Positions 25,201 through 32,912 of a stretch of 64,000 nt of DNA are shown here, in pieces. How positions within the stretch are numbered: the stretch's first letter is position 1; each line of letters starts with the position of its first letter. The notes beneath the pieces are model-generated. The model was not told the origin of the DNA and did not search any database. It saw only the letters and a list, made by a program, of their open reading frames with translations. Position numbers and translations under genes: made by a program. Location: positions 28,603 to 92,602 of the forward strand of contig JAEYOJ010000157.1 in NCBI GenBank assembly GCA_023411815.1, given 5' to 3'. Source of the stretch: Pseudomonadota bacterium. GTDB lineage: Bacteria; Desulfobacterota; Desulfovibrionia; Desulfovibrionales; Desulfovibrionaceae.

Positions 25201-26835
25201 CCTGGGGCCGAGGATGACCCGCGTGGAGAAGTGGTCCGCCTCGCGCTCGCGGTCGATGGCCGGGTTGGTGACCACGGCCACGTTCTCCTTGAAGAACTCG
25301 GATACGGCGGGCATGGCCTCCCAATCGAGGCAAGCCAAAGGTCCCTGATACCCCATGGAACCGACAATGGCCTTGCCGGTGCGCGCCACCTCTTCACGGA
25401 TATCCAGATCGTACTGCTGCCAGCCCCAGGCCGCCAGCCTCGACGGCAGCAAGGCCAATTCAGTCGGTTCGGGCTGGGCCAGCCAGGGCGCATAGTCATT
25501 CAGGCAGAGCGTGTCGGCGCAGCGATGGCACGCTTCGGGCACGCCATGGCTGAGTCGGTGTGCCGGCGCTTGGTCTCGATGCCTGGAATGAGCCAACTGT
25601 TTAAGCGTACGCTGCAATTCGCCATGGTCCAGAACCTGGGCGCGCCGCCCACGACCGGCCAGAATGGCGATCTTCTCTCCGGGTGCCAGTGGCTTGGGAT
25701 CGCTGATCGTGCTCTCCAGGTTTACCACGCCCTTTTCCGAGGAGAGGAACCAGTCCTCATCGCTCTCGCCGAACCACAACGGCCGCAAGCCCATTGCATC
25801 CACGCTGCCAAGGCATACGTCGCCCAGGCGGGCTATGATGGCAGCCGGACCCTGCGCCGAGGGCGGGAAAAACCAGCGCAGGTACTCGTAGACCTTGCGC
25901 AGATCCTCGTCGGCAAAGCGATCCACCTCGCTGTGGATGGCCGGGAAAAGCATCTCCATGGCCTCCAGAGGATCGACGCCATGAACGTGCATCAGCCCTT
26001 CGAGAATTCGGTCCAGATCCTGAGAGTCGCTGCCGCCGGGCACCAGCGGTATACTTAGAGTGGCGGCCGTGCTGCGCAGACGCTCGATGGTGTTAATTTC
26101 GCCGTTATGGCCAAGCAGGGCAAAAGGCTGGGCGCGCTCCACCGTGGGCAAGGTGTTCGTGGAATAGCGACTGTGTCCCAGAGTCATGATGGAACGCACG
26201 TCCGGGTCCTGAAGGTCGGGATAAACCCTCTGCAACAGCTCGGGCACGCCGCGAACCTTGTAGACTACGGTATCCGGACTCAGGGAGGCGACATGCGCTT
26301 CCGGCAGTTCGGCTTCCAGGTTTGCCTTGGCCTTGAACAGCAAACGCGCGGTTTCCCGACGTCCCATGTTCGGAGCCATGCCCGCCACCTGCCAGAAGAA
26401 CGGAGGCTCGGCCCTGGCATTGGGTCCGAGTTCCTGGTCACGGGTATTGCCGGAGGTTTCTGTCAGAATATCCAGTCCGGCCGCACGCAGGACTGTACGC
26501 ATGCGAGCCATGAGCGCCTCGTGCTCGGAGCGCAACTTCGCCGGCAGCAGGAAATGCCCCACGAAAAAGCCACGGCCCTCGGCCAGATGCGGGCTGAGTC
26601 CCGCGACTCCCAACCGGTGACTCCAGGCGAGGCGGGGAACGTCGGTCATTACGCCGCAGCCGTCGCCCTCGTCATTGATGTCACCCGAGCGGTGGGCCAT
26701 CTTCTTGAGCGCCTCGATGGTGCGGGCAATATTCGTGTGCGTAGAGCAGCCTTGCTTGTCCACATAGGCGATAATTGCGCAGGCGTCTTGCTCCCTGGCC
26801 ACTTCGAACGGCTGGGGCCACTGTGAACGGCTCAT
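22237..26835 (-). CDS. gltB: Glutamate synthase large subunit (GltB/GltS type)
   Basis: A 1532-residue enzyme that transfers the glutamine amide to 2-oxoglutarate to make glutamate. Cys19 (EQDACAII) would become the N-terminal nucleophile of the class II glutaminase after removal of an 18-residue propeptide. The glutaminase runs to about residue 400. The central domain and the FMN-binding synthase domain (about 800-1170) follow; the latter ends in the 3Fe-4S ligands CISCQRCHLDRC with spacing C-x5-C-x4-C. The GXGXG beta-helix domain ends the protein. No small subunit gltD is adjacent, so the electron donor may be ferredoxin or a distant GltD. The start ATG is preceded by GGGGGAAGC. Confidence 0.9.
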   Translation of the reverse strand: MSRSQWPQPFEVAREQDACAIIAYVDKQGCSTHTNIARTIEALKKMAHRSGDINDEGDGCGVMTDVPRLAWSHRLGVAGLSPHLAEGRGFFVGHFLLPAKLRSEHEALMARMRTVLRAAGLDILTETSGNTRDQELGPNARAEPPFFWQVAGMAPNMGRRETARLLFKAKANLEAELPEAHVASLSPDTVVYKVRGVPELLQRVYPDLQDPDVRSIMTLGHSRYSTNTLPTVERAQPFALLGHNGEINTIERLRSTAATLSIPLVPGGSDSQDLDRILEGLMHVHGVDPLEAMEMLFPAIHSEVDRFADEDLRKVYEYLRWFFPPSAQGPAAIIARLGDVCLGSVDAMGLRPLWFGESDEDWFLSSEKGVVNLESTISDPKPLAPGEKIAILAGRGRRAQVLDHGELQRTLKQLAHSRHRDQAPAHRLSHGVPEACHRCADTLCLNDYAPWLAQPEPTELALLPSRLAAWGWQQYDLDIREEVARTGKAIVGSMGYQGPLACLDWEAMPAVSEFFKENVAVVTNPAIDREREADHFSTRVILGPRPSFEGQEGGVVGLELETPLLLERGLGDAEAVDAVARRFKAATLEEVLAFFTGQGRDPSRVRLLDATFLPELGALKARLDALCAEAAEAVEAGAMLLVLDDSRAFVDGLQEVRAFVDPALATAWLLQDMERRGLRRRFSLVVRSGAVRNLHDIMFLLGQGADALAPRLLWAGAAVHSSSELPLSKVLRNTMSVLQQGMEKVMSTMGIHELCGYGRIFASIGLTRELAGVFGCPCFCSSQESGLSLQAIEDMAARRVQCAAGKEVKSLKKDMRRNVRVGKLLRDVAVGKTGFRDMADGLRKLEQDSPAALRHLLDFKATSGRRPAMDDVDISIGQHDMPLVISAMSFGSQGENSFRVYAEAGRKANIVCMNGEGGEIPDMLGLYRHNRGQQIASGRFGVTMELLNSANFLEIKIGQGAKPGEGGHLPGTKVTPKVAQARHCKPGVTLISPSNHHDIYSIEDLHQIITELKTANPAARISVKIPVTSGVGTIAVGVAKAGANIVTLSGFDGGTGAAREHAKKYVGLPAEIGVSEAHRALCESGLRRSVELWCDGGMRSGADVVRMILLGADRVGFGTVALMGVGCISCQRCHLDRCPRGISTQLGSKAEAETRGVKGFSEVLVEQETDNLVRLLRTIGDEIRAILADMGQTSLRELVGRTDLLIQKSAHAHVDLDDLLRLPASCGFWESGPGLASRKVRRPLNHLTRLISDLSMQRFREGSMEVAYYDEGVRSMDRAIGTYLAGDMVRAFGMDRGRRADLRLSHSVPGNGLCAFTMQGIDVFVEGGAQDGPAKGAMGGSLAVLKGLNRHGRRVDGSAGKSLAYGAISGTIIIQNMADSRACVRMSGADVIFGGRIMAPVRDEQGNIASRAHLKGFAFEYMTGGRVVMLGDPGPWTCSGMTGGVVYQCLYPEFGFTRESVARRLATGAKVALRKLDDKGLADVSSLLGRYMEALRQSFQEAEADAVALLLEQAGERFIKIVPELGPSVSEE

Positions 26836-26971
26836 GCTTCCCCCTTGACTGTAGAATTCATTGCGCCAGGCAGCGGCAGGAGTTCCCTACTCTGGAATGC
26901 GGCACTTCCGCGTAAGCCACCGGGTGGACAGGCAGCATACAGCAAGAGACGCACAGTCGCCAGCAGTGTTG

Positions 26972-27418
26972 TTAACCCGTGAGATTGGCCAGGATGAGGC
27001 CGAAAAACACACCCCCGTGGACGGCTGTGTATCGCCAGCCGAGATGGGCCTGGCAGCCGCGACACACTCCCACCTGCCACTCGTAGCCAGGAAACCAAGT
27101 GAATTCAAGGCTTGGAATCCCCTGGGAAGAGCAGCCGGGGGCGGTAACAAAGCAGCCTATCTCAAATACCAGGCCATAGGGGTTGCAGAAGACATGTATA
27201 TGCTTCCCCTGCACTTCCGTGCGTGCGCTCTCGGGTGTTATTCGGTGAAGGCAGGCCTTGCAGAGCAGAAAGCGCGGAAAGTCGGCATCTATGCTTTCGG
27301 TATCCGCCACAGGAGCTTGCCCATCAAGCAGGGGCTCCTGCGTTCCGCGCATAAAGGGGTAATCGAGAATTGTCGGATGCCTTGTACCGATTTCGATGCC
27401 ATAGATTGTGCGCCCCAT
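26972..27418 (-). CDS. Bacterial cereblon-like CULT-domain protein
   Basis: A 148-residue protein that is nearly all one CULT domain, the thalidomide-binding fold of eukaryotic cereblon. Zinc ligands are Cys53, Cys56 (LCKAC), Cys119 and Cys122 (CRGC). The aromatic cage is Trp108, Trp114 and Trp128 in TWFPGYEW and HLGWRY. Spacing Trp-6-Trp-14-Trp, and Trp-11-Cys, is the same as in human cereblon W380/W386/W400 and C391. NPYGLVFEIGCF and GVFFGLIL complete the fold. The position of human His378 is Phe here. Neither possible start (27418, or 27352 giving 126 residues) has a good ribosome site. The natural ligand is unknown. Confidence 0.88.
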   Translation of the reverse strand: MGRTIYGIEIGTRHPTILDYPFMRGTQEPLLDGQAPVADTESIDADFPRFLLCKACLHRITPESARTEVQGKHIHVFCNPYGLVFEIGCFVTAPGCSSQGIPSLEFTWFPGYEWQVGVCRGCQAHLGWRYTAVHGGVFFGLILANLTG

Positions 27419-27557
27419 GTGCAGCGTGTATCAGTTTCGCCGCTCTCTTTCCAGGCTGAAGGTCACAAGGCAGTCAGTCTGCTATGTAGACGGCAAGAAG
27501 ACTTGGAGCTCCTTGATGACTTGGCTGTCCGGAAGATTTGGCGAAAGAGGGATATCG

Positions 27558-28298
27558 TTATTCGATGATAGTGTATCTTCGCCGCGTGACTTCCTTGTCG
27601 AAGGCGTTGAAATGCCACCATTCAATGGCCAGGGGCTGGAAGCCGGCCTCGATCATCACATTGCGCAAAAGCTTCCGGTTGGCAACCTGTTCGGCTGACA
27701 GCTTGCCTTCGCTGAGGAAGCGCTCCTCTTCTCGGGGTTGCGCCAATATTCCGAAGTGATCCACACCCGTACCCATGTCCAGGAGGGTTCCGTCGGCCCC
27801 GGCGATGGTCACGTCCACGGCCGCACCATAATTGTGCATGGAGCCGCTGGCAGGATTCGCCACATAAGGCTGCATGGGTGTGTTTCTGACTATCTCCCAC
27901 ATTCGCTGCTGCACGGACCTGGGGCGGACACCGTCCAACAAGAGAAGCGCAAGGCCGGAATGGCGAGCCTGGAGACAGCCTTGCGCTTTTTTTAACATCA
28001 GCGCCGGTTCGGGATGGAGATAACACCTGCGCAGATCACCATAAACATTCTCGCCCATGAAATTGTCGTCTCGGGCATATTTGAGATCCACCAGGAGCGA
28101 GGGATCGACAGTCTGGACATCCAAGAGCCCCTGTTCGATAAGCCTGCGCTCAAGATCTGCCGGAACGTGCGCGCTCCGGGCTGATTGTTCTCCCTTGCTT
28201 GAACCCGCAAGGACTTGGAACGGGCGAACCAGACAGGCCAGGGACACAAGGCTGATGACGCGCAGTGCGCTTCGGCGTGTGTAATATTTCGTAGACAT
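27558..28298 (-). CDS. D-alanyl-D-alanine dipeptidase-like protein (M15D, VanX/DdpX)
   Basis: A 246-residue exported protein. After MSTKYYTRRSALRVISLVSL, a signal peptide with a possible twin-arginine flavour, it has the M15D pattern: LKYARDDNFMGENVYG near the N-terminus, DGVRPRSVQQRMWE, zinc motif SMHNYGAAVD and the C-terminal IEWWHF with the catalytic Glu and last zinc His. VanX/DdpX enzymes cut D-Ala-D-Ala or related dipeptides from peptidoglycan turnover. ATG 28298 was chosen because the signal peptide begins there. The gene sits in the same direction after a lipoprotein hydrolase, with a GC hairpin between. Confidence 0.85.
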   Translation of the reverse strand: MSTKYYTRRSALRVISLVSLACLVRPFQVLAGSSKGEQSARSAHVPADLERRLIEQGLLDVQTVDPSLLVDLKYARDDNFMGENVYGDLRRCYLHPEPALMLKKAQGCLQARHSGLALLLLDGVRPRSVQQRMWEIVRNTPMQPYVANPASGSMHNYGAAVDVTIAGADGTLLDMGTGVDHFGILAQPREEERFLSEGKLSAEQVANRKLLRNVMIEAGFQPLAIEWWHFNAFDKEVTRRRYTIIE

Positions 28299-28327
28299 GC
28301 TTGAACGTGCGTGCTGCAGGTGATGAC

Positions 28328-28351
28328 GCGGCGTCCCGAGGGACGCGCCGC
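28328..28351 (-). other. GC-rich hairpin upstream of the dipeptidase gene
   Basis: GCGGCG/CGCCGC with an inner GCGTCCC/GGGACGC forms a strong hairpin between the hydrolase stop and the dipeptidase start. No T tract follows. It may slow transcription or stabilise an mRNA end. Confidence 0.4.
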
Positions 28352-28453
28352 TCACGCGACAGGGCATTCTCCGTCGCCTGCCCAAAGCCGCTGACAGCGC
28401 CGAAGCCGCCGCGCCGCTTAATCTCGAAACACTCAGGTAGTGCAAGAAACGGG

Positions 28454-29524
28454 CTAGGTATCGGGAAGCGTCGATGGGGGGATGGTCGGACCGACTTGCC
28501 GGCCAAGCCAATCAAGAGCGACCTCGTAATAAATATCATGCCTGCCTTCGAAAAGAACCAAGGTCGCATTGAGGGAAGACCGCTCGAACAGCTTGGGCCA
28601 GGCGTAACCAGAGGCCACCTCGCTGGTGCGTTTGTCCAGGAAGTGAGCAGGCAGTTGGCCCTGCTCGTCGATAAAACGCATGTCCTCCTTGGAGAACATG
28701 TCATCTTCCGCAGCCAAGTCGTTGAACGAGCGCAGGGAGTGACTGGGCGGCACATAATCATCTTCCACCCCGACGGCAACCTGAACACGTACAGCCTTAC
28801 CTCTGGCCCCTTTCAGATGAGCTGACGGGCTTCGGCGCATGCAATCCAGGGCTGCTTCTGATCCTGGAGAGGGCGCCCCGCCACATGAGTCAGTAATATG
28901 GGAGACGTAATGTCGTTTGGGTTGAAAGACCTTATTGTACTGAAACCAGTCATTCAGATCATAGACAGGAACCCAGGCTGACACCGCCGTCCATAACTCT
29001 GGATACATCCCAGCCATGACCAGGGCGCTCATGGCGCCACCTGAAAAACCAATCAGGTAGATTCTGGATTCATCGACATTGGCGTTGTTCCTCGCGTAAC
29101 GCAAAGCATCGACAATATCTTGAATAGCAAGCTCCGACACTGTGGCCTGCGGATTGTTGTTCACTCCCCTGAAGTCTGGATGGATGAAAATCCACCCATT
29201 CTGTACTGCCCAAAGCGCATATGGTATGCTGGCTCTCTGAGTATAATTATCACTCCAACTGTGAAGAGCGACCAAGAGAGGCTTTTTTTCCTTTGAGGGA
29301 GGATCGTAGAACAACGCCGGCTGTTCCGTTCCGTCGACGGTAGAGATGATCCCGATCGTACGTACTTGCGGAACATGCTTTTCCCATGACAAATCCGCAG
29401 GTAAATTGGAATAGGTGGCCGAATACCGAAAGGAGTTCGACATTGCCGCCTGACCTGGACGGTAGTCCGCGCATGCGGCAAGGGCGAACAGCAGGATGGC
29501 CATTCTGAGACAGATGAACGGCAT
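28454..29524 (-). CDS. Lipoprotein alpha/beta hydrolase (S9/esterase-like)
   Basis: About 356 residues from ATG 29524. The lipoprotein signal peptide ends in ALAACAD, so the Cys is the anchor. The hydrolase domain has LLVALHSWSDNY (oxyanion strand), nucleophile elbow GFSGGAMS, an acid in VGVEDDYVPP and the histidine in EGRHDIYY, together a complete Ser-Asp-His triad of the prolyl-oligopeptidase/esterase type. It faces the periplasm and could act on peptides, glycan esters or lipids. An upstream start at 29575 would add 17 residues before the signal peptide. It is followed by the dipeptidase gene, which suggests shared cell-wall work, though that is weak. Confidence 0.82.
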   Translation of the reverse strand: MPFICLRMAILLFALAACADYRPGQAAMSNSFRYSATYSNLPADLSWEKHVPQVRTIGIISTVDGTEQPALFYDPPSKEKKPLLVALHSWSDNYTQRASIPYALWAVQNGWIFIHPDFRGVNNNPQATVSELAIQDIVDALRYARNNANVDESRIYLIGFSGGAMSALVMAGMYPELWTAVSAWVPVYDLNDWFQYNKVFQPKRHYVSHITDSCGGAPSPGSEAALDCMRRSPSAHLKGARGKAVRVQVAVGVEDDYVPPSHSLRSFNDLAAEDDMFSKEDMRFIDEQGQLPAHFLDKRTSEVASGYAWPKLFERSSLNATLVLFEGRHDIYYEVALDWLGRQVGPTIPPSTLPDT

Positions 29525-29575
29525 TGGATTGCGTCTCTCAAGCCATCCTGTATTTGCCTCTCTGCAATTTTTCAT

Positions 29576-29798
29576 CTGGATAGATTAGATGATGCAGACC
29601 ATAAACGTAGATTATTTTTTCTTGATCCGAGGCAGCAGGTATTTGGCTTGGACATTCAACATAGAGCCGGTTCCCAGAGGAGCTGTCACGCTACGACGCA
29701 CTAAAAAATGACCATGGTTGCCAGCCAAAAGTTCATACTGCTGATGCAGCGCCGCGCAACCTACCTGATATACGTAAGTACACGCTAAACATATTATA
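29576..29798. other. AT-rich intergenic region
   Basis: About 220 bases, much richer in A and T than the surroundings, between the hydrolase start and the YqaE-like stop. I see no gene. It should hold the promoter of the hydrolase gene. Confidence 0.4.
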
Positions 29799-29957
29799 TT
29801 AATACTTTAAAATAACGTAAATTGCATGAATTATGCCTGGAACATAGCCCAGCAAAGTTAGTAGAATATTGATCCAAAAATGAATTCCTATACCAACCTG
29901 TAAAAACACACCTAAAGGTGGAAGGAGTATCGCCAACAGAATGCGCAAGATATCCAT
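29799..29957 (-). CDS. YqaE/Pmp3-family small membrane protein (52 residues)
   Basis: A 52-residue two-helix membrane protein. It starts MDILRILLAILLPPLGVFLQ and continues GIHFWINILLTLLGYVPGII, ending AIYVILKY: this is the compact Pmp3/YqaE pattern with the PPLGVF loop and GYVPGIIHA second helix. AGGAG lies seven bases before ATG 29957. Relatives are induced by salt, cold or osmotic stress and affect membrane potential. It sits beside a CsbD-family gene, another stress-induced small protein, and both read leftwards, so a shared stress promoter is plausible. It is short enough to be missed by automatic ORF calling. Confidence 0.9.
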   Translation of the reverse strand: MDILRILLAILLPPLGVFLQVGIGIHFWINILLTLLGYVPGIIHAIYVILKY

Positions 29958-30115
29958 ACTAACTCCTGTCATGGTTGCCAGGACATAAAACCAGGACTAA
30001 TTTTGACCTGTCGAACAATTTATGCACAACCAGCTGCAAGTGCTAATCTAAAGCTATCTTGTACTGTTGACGGCTTGACTTGCCCACGATATTGCATTGG
30101 CAAGTCAATATCCCA

Positions 30116-30316
30116 TCAATGGATGCTGGAGATCCAACTGTTAACTTCCTTTTCAGCCTCATCCTTTTGTTTACCGTATCGCTCTTGGATTTTCCCTATG
30201 AGTTTGTCCCGATCACCCTCTATCATATCCAAATCATCGCCTGTGAGCTTGCCCCATTGCCTTTGCGCCTCACCTCGCATCTGCTTCCACTTGCCCTTCC
30301 AGGTCTCGGCATTCAT
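30116..30316 (-). CDS. CsbD-family stress protein
   Basis: A 66-residue hydrophilic helical protein. It begins MNAETWKGKWKQMRGEAQRQ and continues WGKLTGDDLDMIEGDRDKL and GKIQERYGKQKDEAEKEV. This is the CsbD/YjbJ pattern (W..G..K...G..K..WGKLTDDDL..i.G....L.G.iQ..YG). Such proteins are abundant under general stress; molecular function is not known. AGGAG precedes the ATG by eight bases. The YqaE-like gene follows 159 bases downstream on the same strand. Confidence 0.92.
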   Translation of the reverse strand: MNAETWKGKWKQMRGEAQRQWGKLTGDDLDMIEGDRDKLIGKIQERYGKQKDEAEKEVNSWISSIH

Positions 30317-30644
30317 CGAAGGCTCCTTTTCTATGGTTCCTATGGCCTGTCATTCCTGACAAAACTAAGCAAATCTACTCAGACAAAGTATCAGTGCATC
30401 TCCGAAATAAAAGTCGGTGTTAAGCCTTCATCCATGGGATAAAGCCTGACACGAACCAGGATTATCAAAAAATACAGCCTTGATGAGGAAGAAGGGCGTA
30501 TTGAGCAAACGATGACTAGGGGGCAAGCGATGCCAGGGTCGGGCTCTTCCGAGAAGTGTCAGATATACTTGATCTTCAGGCTTTAAAGAATCGAAGAATC
30601 TCGGCATTCTGTTGGGATCATTCGATAATAGCAGCCAGAGAAGT
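30317..30644. other. Intergenic region upstream of csbD-like gene
   Basis: About 330 AT-rich bases with no convincing gene. It should hold the promoter of the CsbD/YqaE pair. The ppaC terminator lies at its right edge. Confidence 0.4.
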
Positions 30645-30677
30645 AAAAAAGCCCGGCCTGGTAATCCAGACCGGGCT
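30645..30677 (-). terminator. Rho-independent terminator of ppaC
   Basis: Read leftwards: AGCCCGG, CTGG, loop, CCAG, CCGGGCT, a stem of about 11 pairs with one bulge each side, followed by TTTTT (30650-30645). It lies 23 bases past the ppaC stop. Confidence 0.9.
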
Positions 30678-30700
30678 GAGTGAATGCACGAGGGTTCAGC

Positions 30701-31621
30701 TTACTTGCCGAAAGCCTTCTCGAAGGGGGGCACGACCTGCTTCTTGCGGCTCATGACGCCCTTGAGCCAGACGGAGTCGCCACCGGCCTTGACGCCGAAG
30801 GCCTTCTCGACCACGGAGGGATCCTTGGACGCGATCAGCATCTCGGAGCCTTCCTTCATGATATCGGTGAGCAGGAGGAAAACGCTGTGGCGGCCTTCGC
30901 CCTGCATCTTCTTGATCTCGGCGAGCAGACCGGCCTTAACGGGCTCAAGGATGGACAGGTCGACGACTTCCAGCTGGCCGATGCCAACCTTATTGCCGGA
31001 CATGTCGAAGTCCTTGTAGTCGCGGTGAACGAGGTCCTTCATGGACGCACCTTCGACAGCGGACTTGACCTTGAACATCTCCATACCCAGGGCCATGACG
31101 TCGCTCACGCCGGCGATCTTGGCCAGGGCCTCCACGGCCTTCTTGTCATCCTCGGTGCAGGTCACGGACTTGAACATGACAGTGTCGCTCAGGATGGCGC
31201 AGAGCATGCCGCCAGCGATACCCTTGGGAATCTCGATCTTGTAGAAGTCGTACATGCCCTTGATGACGGTGCAGGTGCAGCCGGCGGGCCAGACCCACAT
31301 GGTCAGGGGATTGGAGGTGGTCACGTCGCCCAGCTTGTGGTGGTCGACGATGGCCAGCAGCTCGCCCTTGGCCAGGTTATCAACGGTCTGGGCGATGTCG
31401 GAGTGGTCGACGAGCATGATCTTCTTGCCGGTTGCGTCGTTGATCAACTCGGGAGCCTTGAGCCCGAACTTGTCCGCAACGAACTTGGACTCGGGGGTGA
31501 GAGCGCCCTGGGCGGCGGCGACGGCCTCGATGCCGCGCTTGGTCATCAGGTCAGCAAGAGCGATGGCGGAGACGATGGAGTCGGTGTCCGGATTCTTGTG
31601 TCCAACAACATAGGCAGCCAT
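30701..31621 (-). CDS. ppaC: Manganese-dependent inorganic pyrophosphatase (family II)
   Basis: A 306-residue cytosolic DHH-family enzyme that hydrolyses pyrophosphate to two phosphates. Metal-binding motifs are VVGHKNPDTDS (residues 5-15), MLVDHSD (about 69-75) and LAIVDHHK (about 88-95); the C-terminal DHHA2 domain holds SRKKQVVPP for substrate binding. Length matches the family. In a sulfate reducer it would pull ATP sulfurylase forward by removing PPi made during sulfate activation; that is knowledge of the physiology, not visible here. Ribosome site AGGAGG, its own promoter upstream and a strong terminator indicate a monocistronic gene. Confidence 0.95.
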   Translation of the reverse strand: MAAYVVGHKNPDTDSIVSAIALADLMTKRGIEAVAAAQGALTPESKFVADKFGLKAPELINDATGKKIMLVDHSDIAQTVDNLAKGELLAIVDHHKLGDVTTSNPLTMWVWPAGCTCTVIKGMYDFYKIEIPKGIAGGMLCAILSDTVMFKSVTCTEDDKKAVEALAKIAGVSDVMALGMEMFKVKSAVEGASMKDLVHRDYKDFDMSGNKVGIGQLEVVDLSILEPVKAGLLAEIKKMQGEGRHSVFLLLTDIMKEGSEMLIASKDPSVVEKAFGVKAGGDSVWLKGVMSRKKQVVPPFEKAFGK

Positions 31622-31674
31622 TGTAGGTTCCTCCTATATGGGATTGCGAAATTGCAGCCAAGAGAGGCTTGTGC

Positions 31675-31703
31675 GAAATAGCACAAACCCACCACGCTGC
31701 CAA
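31675..31703 (-). promoter_or_regulatory. Sigma-70-type promoter of ppaC
   Basis: TTGGCA (31703-31698), a 17-base spacer and TATTTC (31680-31675) lie about 55 bases before the ppaC start, reading leftwards. The spacing is ideal; both hexamers match at four positions or more. Confidence 0.55.
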
Positions 31704-31735
31704 GACATTTTCACTCCGGTTCATGGAAAAACGCA

Positions 31736-32386
31736 TTACGCGCCAAGACTTGCAAGATAGGCTGCGAACGCCACAGCTGCCGCTGACACGGCCAGCAGAA
31801 TATACCCAAGACGAAAGCGGATCGAAAGCAAACCGCCTAAACTGGCTCCAAACCAGATATGCCACCACTTTACTGGCAGAAGGACAACATAGCTCTGCAT
31901 GAACGGCAAAGCCGCCCCAGCAATCCACACAAGCGTAATGGAACTCGTGAGGAAGAAGACCCAATTGATGAGGGACATGCGCACGAAGCCCCTGCGCACA
32001 AGTACGTCAGGAGAAAATGCCTCCTTGCCGCCGCGAGAAGACCGCAGCAGCTCATTATAGCTCTTGTTTTGCCGTTCACGTTCCATGGCCTCGATGCGTG
32101 AGCCAAGCCAGGCCAGTGGCAGACAGACAATGATAGCGAGGACAGCCAATGGTGGGGCAGTGAATTGGTATATTTCTACGAGGGTCAGCGCCGCCAAGGT
32201 CGATGCGGCCATTTGCGGCGGAATGAACGTGCCCGCAGGTATAAGGTCCATCCAAAATAGTTCGAAGAACAGGCTGATGGAAATCGCCGTGGGCAAGTCA
32301 CCGGAAAGCAGGCCCCATAGAAGACCTATGGCTAACGGCCGCTCAAGGAGACCTATGTTGAACTGGAAACGGAAAAGAGAAAACAA
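31736..32386 (-). CDS. PTS mannose-family EIIC membrane subunit (start region disrupted)
   Basis: A membrane protein with about six hydrophobic segments; LLERPLAIGLLWGLLSGDLP and GISLFFELFWMDLIPAGTFI-like phrases are typical of the sorbose/mannose EIIC. The frame only opens at a TTG (32386) without a ribosome site. A plausible ATG at 32430, 12 bases after the EIIB stop, leads MPLHVLLPLTS into a T9 run (32398-32390) and then into the wrong frame; one extra T would join it to the body. So this is a frameshifted gene, a slippage-controlled gene or a sequencing error. No EIID gene follows; the next gene is ppaC. Confidence 0.75.
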   Translation of the reverse strand: MFSLFRFQFNIGLLERPLAIGLLWGLLSGDLPTAISISLFFELFWMDLIPAGTFIPPQMAASTLAALTLVEIYQFTAPPLAVLAIIVCLPLAWLGSRIEAMERERQNKSYNELLRSSRGGKEAFSPDVLVRRGFVRMSLINWVFFLTSSITLVWIAGAALPFMQSYVVLLPVKWWHIWFGASLGGLLSIRFRLGYILLAVSAAAVAFAAYLASLGA

Positions 32387-32441
32387 GACAAAAAAAAACT
32401 GGTGAGGGGCAGCAACACATGCAAGGGCATCTGGCCCAAGG

Positions 32442-32909
32442 TCACGAAAAGATCCTCACTTGGACGGAATCGTTAGGCACGCAACGGAAATCCAATCTGA
32501 CGCCCTTGCGGCTGAAGAACTCGATGCAAGACTGATCCTCACTGCTGAGGGCGACATGTGCACAGATCTGCCGCTTGCCCGGACTGTAATGGAGATTGCC
32601 GATGTTCAGTCCTTCGAAGGCGAAACCATGCTCATACGCCCGCCTAGCGTCGGGACAGGATGAAAAGAGAACCAGGGCATCGGCCCAATTACCAGCGCCA
32701 TGGCGAGCCAGCAGGTCGGCCAAGGCATCTATTTTGGTAAAAACGACCTTCACGTCGTTCGGAATGGCCAATGACATAATTTCCTGACGTAAGGCATCAG
32801 TGGCCAATTCATCGTTCACGACGATGAGCAGCGCCGCCCCGGTATAGGGCAGCCATGTCTCGATGATCTGACCATGGATCAAGCGATTGTCGATGCGCAC
32901 CCAAAGCAT
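32442..32909 (-). CDS. PTS mannose-family EIIB subunit
   Basis: A 155-residue cytosolic phosphotransfer protein. It starts MLWVRIDNRLIHGQI; His13 in RLIHGQ is the phosphorylated histidine of the mannose/sorbose EIIB family. The rest fits the fold: LLIVVNDELATD, VKVVFTKIDAL and GLNIGNLHYSPGK. It lies between EIIA and EIIC. With no clear EIID in the window, this PTS may serve regulation rather than sugar uptake, as has been suggested for PTS genes near rpoN in related bacteria. Confidence 0.9.
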   Translation of the reverse strand: MLWVRIDNRLIHGQIIETWLPYTGAALLIVVNDELATDALRQEIMSLAIPNDVKVVFTKIDALADLLARHGAGNWADALVLFSSCPDARRAYEHGFAFEGLNIGNLHYSPGKRQICAHVALSSEDQSCIEFFSRKGVRLDFRCVPNDSVQVRIFS

Positions 32910-32912
32910 GGA

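Noticed and set aside
30003..30359. 118-codon plus-strand frame
   Set aside because: It covers the csbD-like gene on the other strand and is Ser/Cys-rich without motifs.
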